From Burkholderia sp. H160 (GTDB taxonomy: Bacteria; Pseudomonadota; Gammaproteobacteria; Burkholderiales; Burkholderiaceae), in NCBI GenBank assembly GCA_000173575.1, contig ABYL01000010.1, positions 1 to 64,000 of the forward strand: a DNA stretch of 64,000 bases, given 5' to 3'. Under the pieces are notes generated by a model. It was not told the origin of the DNA and searched no databases. It was given only the letters and a program-made list of their open reading frames with translations. The position numbers and the translations under genes were made by a program. This document shows, one piece after another, positions 47,036 through 56,031 of the stretch; position 1 is the first letter of the stretch, and each line of letters begins with the position of its first letter.

Positions 47036-48436
47036 ATGAAAAGAAAACGGTTCTCGATGAAGCAGGCTGTCACCGTATTGCTCCCGCTGGTAGCGTTATC
47101 GATGCCGGGACTTGCCCGTGCAGATTGGGGTAGCGCAGTCGGTGGATTGGCAATAGGTGCCGGTCTGGATAAACTCGGTAACGATATTAAAGACGCTATC
47201 TCTAATGCAGCAGCCAACGGCCAGCTTCTTGAAGCCCAAGCTGGCGGCCAAGTTTATATTGCCATTCAGCAGGCGAAGGAAACGTACAACAGTGAACTGG
47301 ACTTGACCATTGACACGGTGTCTGGAGCAGAGCAGAACAGCCTAAACTCCATCGCGTCAGTTGCGACATCCTTTGAGAACAAGACCTACCAAGACCTGTC
47401 GTCACTAAATACGCAGATTCGCTCGAGCATACACGATATTCCGTTTAGCAAAACATTTCCCCAGGTTCTTAATTATCGTCCGGCGTTTCTCGAGGCGAAT
47501 CCTGCGAACGGCAATGTCCATCTGCTGCTTGACGGAGATTTCTATGATTCATTGCGAAACGATTATATGCCGACCTTGAGCATTAACGGTAAATCGTTAC
47601 CTGCGACACTGCGCACGTCGACCCAGCTAGGTTTCGATATTCCTAAGTCTGAATTTCCGGCGAAGCCTGATGCACTCACCGTCAGCTACGCGACGGTGAA
47701 TATCCCCTATAGCACCAAAACATTTTGGATTTTCCCGTCAAAGAGCACCAGCTCGGTTTCTTTGGCCATGGCGACCCTACCCAAAGCGCCTGGAACTGTC
47801 CGGCTCGACATCACCACGACATCTCCGGGCATGGCCACGCAGACAAAATCATCTCCGGAAATGTCGCAGGAATCGTCAGATGACGATATTAAGTGCGGTG
47901 GTGAGCACGCGGACCTTGCGGTTCACTTTTCAACTCCAGACACCGGCTGGGCCGTGGTTCCTGACTCTACCCAGTGGCAGGTGACATGGGACCAGGGCAA
48001 TCAAGGCAAGGGACAAGACTGGTGGCTTGAGCGTACCTGCAGTACAGCAACGCAGGCCTGCGTCTGTGTGTCTACCGAGCATCACGGTAGTGGCACGAGC
48101 GGTAAGGTGCATTTTAAGATTGTGTACACGGAAGAGAAGCCCGTAGTGAATTCGAGCACCAGCACACAGGATATTGATATTGGCTGGGATGAGATGCGGA
48201 CTGTCACGATACCGGCAGGCGCCACCTGGCAACTTCAGTACAACCGCTTCGATGGCAAACAGATGCAGGTCGCCGGCATCTATGGGGACGCTTTCGTGAA
48301 GGTAAGCCAGACAGCAAACAAGGTGACGGTGAGCACGGCGCCGTTCAGTGACCTAGACGAAAGCATTTACAACAGTGCGCTGCAAGCTGCTGCGCAGAAG
48401 GCGCCAGGAGCGCTCTCCGTTAACAATCCACAGTGA
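47036..48436 (+). CDS. Secreted hypothetical protein
   Basis: 466 residues from ATG 47036, which has AAGGAG at ideal spacing; the frame upstream lacks one. A Sec signal peptide (KRKRFSMK charged start, hydrophobic core, cleavage after ARA) precedes an Ala/Gly-rich helical region. Next come beta-rich segments (VHLLLDGDFYDSL, LTVSYATVNIPYSTKTFWIFP), then a Cys-containing domain with CSTATQACVCVS. It should act in the periplasm or outside the cell. No family recognised. It converges on the caspase-like gene, so the two are not co-transcribed. Confidence 0.7.
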   Translation: MKRKRFSMKQAVTVLLPLVALSMPGLARADWGSAVGGLAIGAGLDKLGNDIKDAISNAAANGQLLEAQAGGQVYIAIQQAKETYNSELDLTIDTVSGAEQNSLNSIASVATSFENKTYQDLSSLNTQIRSSIHDIPFSKTFPQVLNYRPAFLEANPANGNVHLLLDGDFYDSLRNDYMPTLSINGKSLPATLRTSTQLGFDIPKSEFPAKPDALTVSYATVNIPYSTKTFWIFPSKSTSSVSLAMATLPKAPGTVRLDITTTSPGMATQTKSSPEMSQESSDDDIKCGGEHADLAVHFSTPDTGWAVVPDSTQWQVTWDQGNQGKGQDWWLERTCSTATQACVCVSTEHHGSGTSGKVHFKIVYTEEKPVVNSSTSTQDIDIGWDEMRTVTIPAGATWQLQYNRFDGKQMQVAGIYGDAFVKVSQTANKVTVSTAPFSDLDESIYNSALQAAAQKAPGALSVNNPQ

Positions 48437-48642
48437 ATATAGCTATCGCCCAACTCGGCCCAAGTTCTCGCGGTTATAGGACGATGCTGGCAACCGCCGG
48501 CATCGTCGAATACCTTTCTCCGTACATCGCTACCGCCATTGCCCGTCCGCGCCTTGTTCGACAGTAACCATTACAGGAATGGGCTGTCCCAGCGCTTGAC
48601 GCGTGTACCGCTGCACGTTTCTTCGTCTACCGACACCGCGAA

Positions 48643-50118
48643 TTAGTGGCCGCCAGGCCCTGAAAGAAAACCGGCTACGCCAGCATCCGTTGTTATCGCC
48701 GCGCAACCTTTAAACGCGTCGAGCAAATCGCGAATTGCCATAGTTGACCGAGCCTTGATGGCGAGCGATTTACCGCCAATCTCCAAGGTCTCGCCACTGG
48801 GCAGAGTCAATGTACACTTCTTTACAGGCTGGACGTAATCTGGTCTGTGCCCCGCAGCTTCCAAAGCATCAATGGCGTTTGCAACATCGACCATACCGTC
48901 GAATTTTATCAAAATTCGATTAAACACCCCATCAAAAATCTCATTAAATTTCTCAGAAAATAGGAAAGCGGGGTCATTAAATTCATCAAGCACGGTCGTC
49001 ATCGCATATTGACTGACATCCTCCTTACTCAAATCCAATGAAATGGAAAGCGTAAAATCTGGAGTACGAATTACAGCATCCCCACCCGACACTCCATTGT
49101 AATCAATATCTTTACGCTTATAATCAAATTTCGCCTTCAATTCCCCGAACCAATCTGTAGCTACTTCGCCCACAAGTGCTTCACCTATACTCTTGACAAA
49201 CCCCGACGTGGCGTCATTGTAGTTATCCGGAAGATGGTGATAGTTCTTTCTGAAGCCATTTAAATCGCGCACTTTCCCTTTTTCAATATGACTAAAAGAA
49301 AGAGTTTTTGGTTGTATATTTATTTTTGAAATCAGATTGCGCTTCGATAAAATCGACTCCAAATCGGCCAAAATCGACTCACTCGAACTTGAGCCCCATG
49401 TCATGGGCGTTTGCACAGAATTGCTGGAGGCATATTTTCGCACACTTGCCGGAACTATAGATTTCAAATAGTTTTGCAATGAAGTCGCTGTCACGAACCT
49501 TTTCCGCTCGAGCGCCTGAGGAGCTCGCCCCTCCAATGCCTCAATCAAGTGATATGTCCAAATTCCGTGCTTCAAGATACTCGACGAATACGAGGATTGG
49601 TCCATTTTGCAGGCAGAAAATGCTAGATGATGCTCAGATTCAGCGCAAAAATCCTTAAACTCAGTGTCGGACATTTCGGAAAATAGATTGCGCATTCCTT
49701 CGTCTATCTGCCAGCCACTATGACAGGCATCAAGAAATAACCAAACTTTTTTACACTTTGATTTTTTTATTTGTTCAAGGACCCACGCCAAGCTTACGAC
49801 GGTATTTTTAATATCATGACTCAATGTATCAGAGCATGTAATATAATTTCGAACGCCGTCGGCCCAGCCGTGTCCAGCGTAAAACAAATAAAGCTCATCA
49901 TTCTCGTTTAGATGTGCGCAGGTCTTTCTAATGGCCGATTCAATTTGGGTCTTAGTAGACGATTTATCGATTAGCGTAGTGCAATTACTCGCCGGGACAC
50001 CAAGTTCAATCAAAGCTGTTGAAATGCTCTGAGCATCAGCAGCGGCGTATGCAACGGCCTTAATCTTAGTGTCTGTGTAATTCTCGACTGCAATCGATAT
50101 TGCGAATTTAGCGGACAT
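48643..50118 (-). CDS. Caspase-like (peptidase C14 family) protein
   Basis: 491 residues from ATG 50118 (MSAKFAISIAVENY), the Met that aligns with the usual caspase fold start. The catalytic dyad is visible as LYLFYAGHGWAD (His83) and VWLFLDACHSGW (Cys132), with substrate-pocket-like HLAFSACKMDQSS following. The C-terminal 250 residues are unassigned and may be the sensor or effector-binding part. Such proteases serve in bacterial cell-suicide defence. AT-rich composition contrasts with its surroundings, a sign of separate acquisition. No obvious partner gene is adjacent. Confidence 0.85.
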   Translation of the reverse strand: MSAKFAISIAVENYTDTKIKAVAYAAADAQSISTALIELGVPASNCTTLIDKSSTKTQIESAIRKTCAHLNENDELYLFYAGHGWADGVRNYITCSDTLSHDIKNTVVSLAWVLEQIKKSKCKKVWLFLDACHSGWQIDEGMRNLFSEMSDTEFKDFCAESEHHLAFSACKMDQSSYSSSILKHGIWTYHLIEALEGRAPQALERKRFVTATSLQNYLKSIVPASVRKYASSNSVQTPMTWGSSSSESILADLESILSKRNLISKINIQPKTLSFSHIEKGKVRDLNGFRKNYHHLPDNYNDATSGFVKSIGEALVGEVATDWFGELKAKFDYKRKDIDYNGVSGGDAVIRTPDFTLSISLDLSKEDVSQYAMTTVLDEFNDPAFLFSEKFNEIFDGVFNRILIKFDGMVDVANAIDALEAAGHRPDYVQPVKKCTLTLPSGETLEIGGKSLAIKARSTMAIRDLLDAFKGCAAITTDAGVAGFLSGPGGH

Positions 50119-50498
50119 TCGTCGTCTTCTGGTAAAAATTGGATGAGTGACGGCCAACCCCACAGCCGCGTATTTCGATAGAAGTATATATGCGATGTAG
50201 CCGATTGAGGGGCGTGGTCTGACATGGACGCCGGCGTCGTCCACAAGCACGCCGACATTCAAACACATCGGGCAGGTCCTCAAAGTATTTGAAGTTGGAG
50301 TCACGCTGTCCTAATCGACTCCAAGAGCGGGAAATCCTCGCGTGGCATGCCTATCGCGACGGCATCGTGTCTAACGAGCATATGTTTGGGAGGCGTCCCC
50401 GAAAATCTAACCCTTTCGCCGTATGGAAGCCGTTAGTTTCCTGATGATATTTCGCTCGTCAGGTTTGCGGGACCTTTAGAACAATAGTTGGCGTTGCC
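50119..50498. other. Gap upstream of the caspase-like gene
   Basis: About 380 bases; a minus-strand frame extends the caspase reading frame upstream to 50304 but without a ribosome site. No other feature was recognised. Confidence 0.4.
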
Positions 50499-50789
50499 TT
50501 AATGCGACCTCCCGAACGTGCCGGTAATGTGCGTTGACGCAAGCATCCGCCGAATTGCTGCCAGTTCCCGACGGCCGTCTTCGCGTGGAGTGATGACAAC
50601 ATCTTCGGGTATGGTGACGCCAAGGGCTTTCGCGATATTGGAACAATACGGGCGTGTGCGCCCTGAAAGCGATTCGCGCGCCTTCTGGACTCGGTCGAAG
50701 CCGCAGGTAGCCACCAAGTAGTCGAGGGCACGACGGTCCCGTTTGTTCTTAAGCAAAACGTCAAGAGCACCAGCGGTGGTCGCATCCAT
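50499..50789 (-). CDS. Small hypothetical protein, possible DNA-binding
   Basis: 96 residues with a strong ribosome site (AAGGGGAG seven bases before ATG 50789). The sequence (ALDYLVATCGFDRVQKARESLSGRTRPYCSNIAKALGVTIPEDVVI) looks like a compact helical domain with helix-turn-helix character. It is the last island gene before the right end and could be a regulator or excision factor; that role is inferred from position only. Confidence 0.65.
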   Translation of the reverse strand: MDATTAGALDVLLKNKRDRRALDYLVATCGFDRVQKARESLSGRTRPYCSNIAKALGVTIPEDVVITPREDGRRELAAIRRMLASTHITGTFGRSH

Positions 50790-50988
50790 GGCAAACTCCC
50801 CTTGCGGTTGGGTGCAAGAAGCAATCTAGTGCATCGATTCGCGAAGAAAAAGATTTATTTTCATTGACTTATATGAGAGTGCGCGACTCCCTCCCCCGGA
50901 CCCCCACCCGGTCTCGGGCATGCTTGCCCTCAACCTAAAATCTCTCGGCGCCCTGCAGGCGCCTTCGAAAGCTCTAAGAGAAATGCAC

Positions 50989-50997
50989 GTAAACCCT
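50989..50997. repeat. GTAAACCCT direct repeat near the right island end
   Basis: The same nine bases occur in the same orientation at 15340-15348 near the left end, 47 and 40 bases from the respective junctions. Possible recombinase binding site; a chance match cannot be excluded. Confidence 0.3.
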
Positions 50998-51036
50998 ACC
51001 TGGACACAAAACGCTCCAAATGGGCTTGCTACATAT

Positions 51037-51939
51037 GTGTTCGACTGGGCCTGGGCCGACGCGTACAAGCGCAACGGCCTGCCCTACTACCCGAAGCTGC
51101 TGTGCGCGGTGCCGTTTACGCCGGTGCAGGGCAACCGCCTGCTGTCGGCGAATGATCACGCGTTGCGCCATCTCGCGGCCACGCTGATGGCCTTCGCCGA
51201 GCAGGCCGAGGTGTCGTCGCTGCATGTGCTGTTCCCGACGCAAAGCGAAGCGGACGCGCTCACCGATATCGGCATGATGCAACGCGAAGGCGTGCAGTTT
51301 CACTGGCTCAACGACGGCTATCGCGACTTCGAAGACTTTCTGTCGACGCTCGAACAGAAGAAGCGCAAAAACATCCGCGCCGAACGTCGCAAGGTGCGCG
51401 AGGCGGGCATCACGATGCGCAGGATCCGCGGCGAAGACATCAAGGATGCCGACTGGCGCTTCTTCAGCAAGTGCTATCGGCAAACCTATCGCGAGCATTT
51501 TTCGAGTCCGTATCTGAACCTCGATTTCTTCCGCATGATCGGCGCGTCGATGCCGGAGAATCTGCTGCTCGTGATCGCCGAATACGAGGGCAAGCCGATC
51601 GCGAGCTCGCTCGTCGTCTATCAGCGCGACGAGATAACCGGCGGCACGTTGTACGGCCGCTACTGGGGTGCGCTCGAACACGTGCCGTGTTTGCACTTCG
51701 AAACCGCGTACTATCAGCCGCTCGAATTCTGTATCGAAGAAAAGCTCGGTGCATTCGAGGGCGGTGCGCAGGGCGAGCACAAGATGGCGCGCGGCTTTCT
51801 GCCGACGGTCACGCGCTCGACGCATTGGCTCGCGCATCCGGCGTTCGCCGATGCGGTCGGCCATTTCCTCGATAACGAAAAGAACAGCATCCACGCTTAC
51901 GTGGACGAGCTGCGCGATCACAATCCGTTCAAAGGCTAG
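51037..51939 (+). pseudogene. 3' part of the split COG3146/DUF482 gene
   Basis: 300 codons starting VFDWAWADAYKRNGLPYYPK and ending DHNPFKG, in frame with the 89-codon 5' part at 15027. Island sequence upstream keeps the frame open back to an ATG at 50920, so a chimera with 39 foreign residues could be translated, but no good ribosome site precedes it. Family blocks LLVIAEYEGKPIASSLVVYQ, YGRYWGALEHVPCLHFETAYYQ and FEGGAQGEHKMARG are intact. The GIY-YIG gene starts 10 nt after its stop, indicating an original operon now cut from its promoter. Confidence 0.9.
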
Positions 51940-51949
51940 AAGCGCGGTT

Positions 51950-52264
51950 ATGGCGTGGTTTCTCTATCTGCTCGAATGTTCGGACGGCAGCGTCTATACC
52001 GGCATCGCAACCGATGTCGCTGCTCGCTTCGACAAACACGTGAGCGGCACGGGCGCGCGTTATACGCGCTCGCGCAAGCCGGTGCGGGTGCTGGCGTCGT
52101 TCGAACTGGCGGATCGGTCGAGCGCGTCGAGCGCCGAGTATTGGGTCAAGCGGCTCACGGCGGCCGATAAGCGGGCGCTGGCGGCGGGATTGTTTTCGCT
52201 GCAGTCGGTGTTGCCGGAGGTCGTGGTGAATACCGAGGCGGAAGATGGGGAAAACCCGGGCTGA
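51950..52264 (+). CDS. GIY-YIG nuclease family protein (UPF0213 type)
   Basis: 104 residues from ATG 51950. The GIY-YIG core appears as WFLYLLECSDGSVYTGIATDVAARFDKH, with the later GARYTRSRKPVRVLASFE. Small stand-alone members (YhbQ/UPF0213) have poorly known roles, some with DNA repair or nuclease activity. It lies 10 nt behind the split DUF482 gene, so its original promoter is now 35 kb away. Expression may depend on a promoter in the right end of the island. Confidence 0.88.
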   Translation: MAWFLYLLECSDGSVYTGIATDVAARFDKHVSGTGARYTRSRKPVRVLASFELADRSSASSAEYWVKRLTAADKRALAAGLFSLQSVLPEVVVNTEAEDGENPG

Positions 52265-52270
52265 GTCGCG

Positions 52271-54367
52271 CTACCCCCTCGCCTCCCGCATCCTCTCGGT
52301 CAACAGCCGATGCACGCGCGCGAGTTCCCCCACCACATCCGCTTCCAGCGACGTCAACTGCTCGCGCGCGGGCAACTCGAGCCGCACCGGCTGTAACGTC
52401 CGGTTCAACGCGGCCTCGATGGCCGCGCTCATCGCCGCGACCCATTCGTCGAGTTCGTTATGCATGTCGCGCCGGTTCGCGGTGAGGCGCAACTGTGTCG
52501 CGGTGCCGGCCATCCGCCGCAGCAGACTCAGCACCGTCAGCGTGACCGTATCGGCCATCGAGTCTTCGAGCTTTTCGAGGCGCACGCGGCCGATCGCTTC
52601 CTCCGCGTTGTTGCTGGTGAGACCGGCGGCGCGACGCAATTGCTCGATCTCCTTGACGCCGTGCCGCGGCGCTTCCAGCGACGCACGCAGATACGCGAGA
52701 TTCGCGCGCACCGCGTCGCCGAGATAGACGCGCAGGTCGAGCTTCTCGCGCGTCGGCCATAGAAGGAAGGTCGCGAGCAGCGCGAGCACACAGCCGAGCA
52801 CGTTGTTGCCGAGCCGTGTCAGCGCGAACGCCAACTCGTTGGCGCCGGGCGTCGCGAAGTCGGCGACGAGCACGAAGGTCGGTGTCAGGAACAGCACGAA
52901 CAGGCTGTAGCTGACGGGGCGCAGCGCCATCGTCGCCATCACGAGCGGGAACACCACGAGCGAGATGGCGAGCGGCGAATGAATCGCATAGCCGATCGCC
53001 GCCGCGAGCACGCCGCCGACGATGCTGCCCGCCGCGCGCTCGATGCTGCGCGGCCACGTCGCGGCGATCGATGGCTGCAAGATCAGCAGCGTCGCCATCG
53101 TCGCCCAGTAGCCGAACGGCAGACCGAGCGCGCGAATCACCATGAAGCCCGCCGTCGTCGTCACACCGACACGCGCCGCATGGCGCAAACCGACCGACTG
53201 CCAGGACAGGTTCGCCTTCAACGTCGACCACGCGCGCGTCGTATAACGCGCGACGCACGCGCTCCACGTCTCGCCGTGCACTTCACGCGGTGCGAAATCG
53301 ACGAGTTCGAAACCGGATTGCAGCTTCACCGGTTCGGGCAACGCGCTTTCGAGCCGATGCGCGAGACGCCGGAGCCGCGCCTGCAGATCCGCGAGACGTT
53401 CCCAACGTGCGTCGCCGGTCGCGCTGCCGATGTCGCTGAGCACTTCGCCGATCGCATTGAGCAGGCGCGCCACGCGCTGCGTGCGGCGCGGATCGTCGGG
53501 CACTTTCTCGCTTGCGCCCGACACCGCGATCAGATACGCGAACAACGGTTCGCCGTCGGTCAACAAGCCAAGCAGCGTGTCGTAGACGGCCGCGCCGCCC
53601 GCCTTCGATGCGGGGACACTCGCGAGCGCATCGCGCGAACGTTCGAGCGACGCGCGCGCATCGGCGCGAAACCGCGCGGCATGCATGGTCCATTCGCGCG
53701 GCGCGGCACGCGCGCCGACGAGACGTGCACTATCGAACGCGACGTCGGCGAGGCGCAGATACACCGCGCGCAACGACGCACGGCTCGCAGCGAACGGATG
53801 AATGCGCCACACCGTCAGACTCAGCACGATCGCGAACAGACAGCCGGCCAGATAGACACCGAGAAACGCGAACTCCGCGCGCGCGTCGTGCATCGGCCGG
53901 TCGACCATCACGACGCAGGCGGTCGCCGCGAGGATCGTCACCTGCGACGTGGATGCGCCCCAGATGCGGCCGAACGCACCGAGTGTCGTGAACGCGAGCA
54001 CCGCGAGTGCGGCGAACGTCGTGCCCGCGCCGGACGCAAACGCGGTGACGCCGCCGCACAGCGTCGACAGCAGCGCGAAGCCCATCATCGACATGAAGCG
54101 GGCGCGGTTCGAGCCGCCCGCATCGGCGAGGCAGGTCCAGAACGCGCCGATCGCGGCCCACGCGAACTCCGGATCGTGCAGCAGGTTGCCGAGCGCGAGC
54201 ATCGCCGTCGACGCGCACGCCGCCCTCAAGCCCTCCGACAGACTCGCCTCGCTCGCCGCGAACGACACCATCCAGACCGGCCGTTTGCGGTAGATCGCGG
54301 TGACGACCGAATGCAGCCGGGTCGACCAGCGCGGCGATGTCGAGGGGGACTTGCTGCGATTCATCAT
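52271..54367 (-). CDS. FUSC family membrane transporter (YccS/aromatic acid efflux type)
   Basis: 698 residues from ATG 54367 (MMNRSKSP); the frame extends upstream without a ribosome site. It has two membrane blocks, one in the N-terminal 200 residues (LGNLLHDPEFAWAAIGAFWTCLAD, GGVTAFASGAGTTFAALAVLAFTTLG) and one near 390-530 (YWATMATLLILQP, IVGGVLAAAIGYAI), with a soluble region between and after. This duplicated layout is typical of fusaric acid resistance/YccS proteins exporting aromatic acids. Convergent with the GIY-YIG gene, 6 nt apart. Confidence 0.88.
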   Translation of the reverse strand: MMNRSKSPSTSPRWSTRLHSVVTAIYRKRPVWMVSFAASEASLSEGLRAACASTAMLALGNLLHDPEFAWAAIGAFWTCLADAGGSNRARFMSMMGFALLSTLCGGVTAFASGAGTTFAALAVLAFTTLGAFGRIWGASTSQVTILAATACVVMVDRPMHDARAEFAFLGVYLAGCLFAIVLSLTVWRIHPFAASRASLRAVYLRLADVAFDSARLVGARAAPREWTMHAARFRADARASLERSRDALASVPASKAGGAAVYDTLLGLLTDGEPLFAYLIAVSGASEKVPDDPRRTQRVARLLNAIGEVLSDIGSATGDARWERLADLQARLRRLAHRLESALPEPVKLQSGFELVDFAPREVHGETWSACVARYTTRAWSTLKANLSWQSVGLRHAARVGVTTTAGFMVIRALGLPFGYWATMATLLILQPSIAATWPRSIERAAGSIVGGVLAAAIGYAIHSPLAISLVVFPLVMATMALRPVSYSLFVLFLTPTFVLVADFATPGANELAFALTRLGNNVLGCVLALLATFLLWPTREKLDLRVYLGDAVRANLAYLRASLEAPRHGVKEIEQLRRAAGLTSNNAEEAIGRVRLEKLEDSMADTVTLTVLSLLRRMAGTATQLRLTANRRDMHNELDEWVAAMSAAIEAALNRTLQPVRLELPAREQLTSLEADVVGELARVHRLLTERMREARG

Positions 54368-54605
54368 CCGGACAGTGCTTGTTTGAAGTGATGGAAACGC
54401 GCGTAGATGCCGTGAATTCGCGCGCATGAGGTCGCGCGGCGAATGATAAGGGTTTACACCTAAATATAAAAATGCGTTCCGTTCATCGCGACGATGCATT
54501 CAGGTTATGCGAAGCGGTCGCCACGATTTCACCCGTCCATTACTGTAGAGCGGGACCGTCAGAATTCAACCAGCCGATGCCGCCCGGCCGCCGATCCGGC
54601 GACAT

Positions 54606-54631
54606 AAAAAAAGCGCCCCATCAGGGGCGCC
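54606..54631. repeat. Left copy of a 26-bp terminator repeat
   Basis: Seven A followed by the perfect hairpin GCGCCCC-ATCA-GGGGCGC and a C. It is identical to 55971-55996. Read on the minus strand the hairpin ends in a T run and can terminate the haloperoxidase gene. Confidence 0.9.
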
Positions 54632-54671
54632 CAAGCCGACATCTTTTGCCGGCTCGCTCGCGGTCACGCCA

Positions 54672-55508
54672 TTAAGCTTGAACGAACGCCAGCAGGTCGG
54701 CGTTGAGTACGTCTGCGTTAACTGTCAACATGCCGTGGGAGAAGCCGGGGTACGTCTTTATCGTGCCGTTCTTGAGCAGTTTGATGGACTTCAGCGCTGC
54801 GTCGGCGATGGGAACGATCTGGTCGTCCTCGCCGTGCAAAACGAGCGTCGGCACGGTAATCGCCCGCAGGTCTTCAGTCTGGTCCGTCTCCGAGAATGCC
54901 TTGATGCCCTCGTAATGTGCCTTTGCCCCGCCCATCATGCCCTGACGCCACCAATTCTGAATGACACCCGGGTGCACAGTTGCGCCTTCCCGATTGAATC
55001 CATAGAAGGGGCCGGACGGCAAATCGACGAAGAATTGTGCCCGGTTAGCGGCGAGCGCGGCGCGCAAGCCATCGAAAACCTCTCGGGGTAATCCTTCCGG
55101 ATTGGCTTCGGTCTTCAGCATCAACGGCGGCACCGCGCTGACAAGCACGGCCTTTGCGACCCGTCCTGCCGGTTCGCCATGTCTGGCGACGTAGCGTGCT
55201 GCCTCGCCGCCGCCGGTAGAGTGTCCGATATGGACGGCATTCCTCAGGTCGAGCGCCTCGACCACTGCAAACGCATCAGCAGCGTAGTGGTCCATATCGT
55301 GTCCATCGGAAACCTGCGTGGACCGTCCGTGACCACGTCGGTCGTGCGCAACGACGCGATACCCTTTCTGGACGAAGAACAACATCTGCGCGTCCCAGTC
55401 GTCTGCGGACAACGGCCAGCCATGATGAAACACGATGGGCTGCGCGTCTTTAGGACCCCAGTCTTTATAGAAAATCTCGACGTTATCTTTGGTTGTGACG
55501 AACGGCAT
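54672..55508 (-). CDS. Alpha/beta hydrolase, non-heme haloperoxidase/arylesterase type
   Basis: 278 residues from ATG 55508, the start that aligns with the family (MPFVTTKDNVEIFYKDWG). Catalytic triad: nucleophile Ser97 in GHSTGGG, Asp in LHGEDDQIVPI (228 or 229) and His258 in PGFSHGM; oxyanion region FHHGWPLSADDWD. Members hydrolyse esters and carry out perhydrolase-type halogenation. The whole gene lies between two copies of a 26-bp terminator and next to a catalase scrap, indicating arrival by recombination. Confidence 0.9.
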   Translation of the reverse strand: MPFVTTKDNVEIFYKDWGPKDAQPIVFHHGWPLSADDWDAQMLFFVQKGYRVVAHDRRGHGRSTQVSDGHDMDHYAADAFAVVEALDLRNAVHIGHSTGGGEAARYVARHGEPAGRVAKAVLVSAVPPLMLKTEANPEGLPREVFDGLRAALAANRAQFFVDLPSGPFYGFNREGATVHPGVIQNWWRQGMMGGAKAHYEGIKAFSETDQTEDLRAITVPTLVLHGEDDQIVPIADAALKSIKLLKNGTIKTYPGFSHGMLTVNADVLNADLLAFVQA

Positions 55509-55816
55509 GATAATCCTCACTCTTAGAAGTGGTTTGGAGCAGGATGACAGTTCCGTGATTCCCTCATCACCGGCTTCAAAGTTCGTACAGGAAGGACAAC
55601 AGAGGCAGCTGGCGCACAGTGATTCATCAACCAGAGTGCCAGCAACGGGCCGCTCGAAATCTGAATGACGATAGCGTCGATTGCATGCGGACCGGAGTCG
55701 ATAGTAGCACCGGTTTCGCGACAAATTCTCTCCTCGTAGTACGCCCGCACGCTGCGCGAGTCCATCGCAAATCGCTGATCGATAAGCAGAAGCACGGACT
55801 GGCTTGCGACTCCATG

Positions 55817-55897
55817 TACACGCGCGCGAAGATCTTCTCTGAGATTGGCAAGAAGACCGAGATGTTCGCCCGCTTCTCCACTGTTGCAGGTGAACGT
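55817..55897 (+). pseudogene. Catalase gene fragment
   Basis: About 27 codons encode [20 protein letters not shown] followed by STVAGER, a highly conserved stretch of clade 1/3 haem catalases near the active site. The sequence on both sides does not continue the catalase: normally RGAADAERD would follow, here it reads ASYPG. No other part of the gene was seen nearby. A relic of a deleted or truncated catalase gene. Confidence 0.8.
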
Positions 55898-55970
55898 GCG
55901 AGTTATCCCGGCTGCAGTTCAATGCGCAGTTTGCGAAACGTCTCTGCGGCAATTGCCTCGACAGCAGCTG

Positions 55971-55996
55971 AAAAAAAAGCGCCCCATCAGGGGCGC
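55971..55996. repeat. Right copy of the 26-bp terminator repeat
   Basis: Identical to 54606-54631. On the minus strand it lies 36 bases after the ppa stop codon and is the natural terminator of ppa. Confidence 0.9.
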
Positions 55997-56031
55997 CTCA
56001 TCGGAAACTTTCGCTTTCGGCTTACGCTGGT

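Larger units (their letters stand above)
15294..51036. mobile_element. Genomic island with a recombinase operon, replacement target gene and defence cargo
   Basis: About 35.7 kb inserted in the DUF482 gene. The boundaries are defined by loss and return of homology to that protein: left between TACG at 15291-15294 and the following bases, right at TATG 51034-51037. Restoring GAGTAC + GTGTTC rejoins the gene exactly in frame. GC content and codon use differ from both flanks. A 9-bp direct repeat GTAAACCCT lies inside each end (15340-15348 and 50989-50997) and may belong to recombinase sites. No long target duplication is visible, as in Tn554-like and other tyrosine-recombinase elements. The multi-recombinase operon recalls Tn554/RIT and GInt-type islands; exact family not established. 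Confidence 0.88.

Noticed and set aside
15294..51036. CRISPR array or cas genes in the defence island
   Set aside because: No series of regularly spaced 25-40 bp repeats was seen, and no Cas protein was recognised; the only regular array is the three 10-bp iterons at 34076.
52979..54391. 470-codon plus-strand open frame
   Set aside because: Antisense to the FUSC transporter gene; Arg-rich composition typical of a GC-rich shadow frame.
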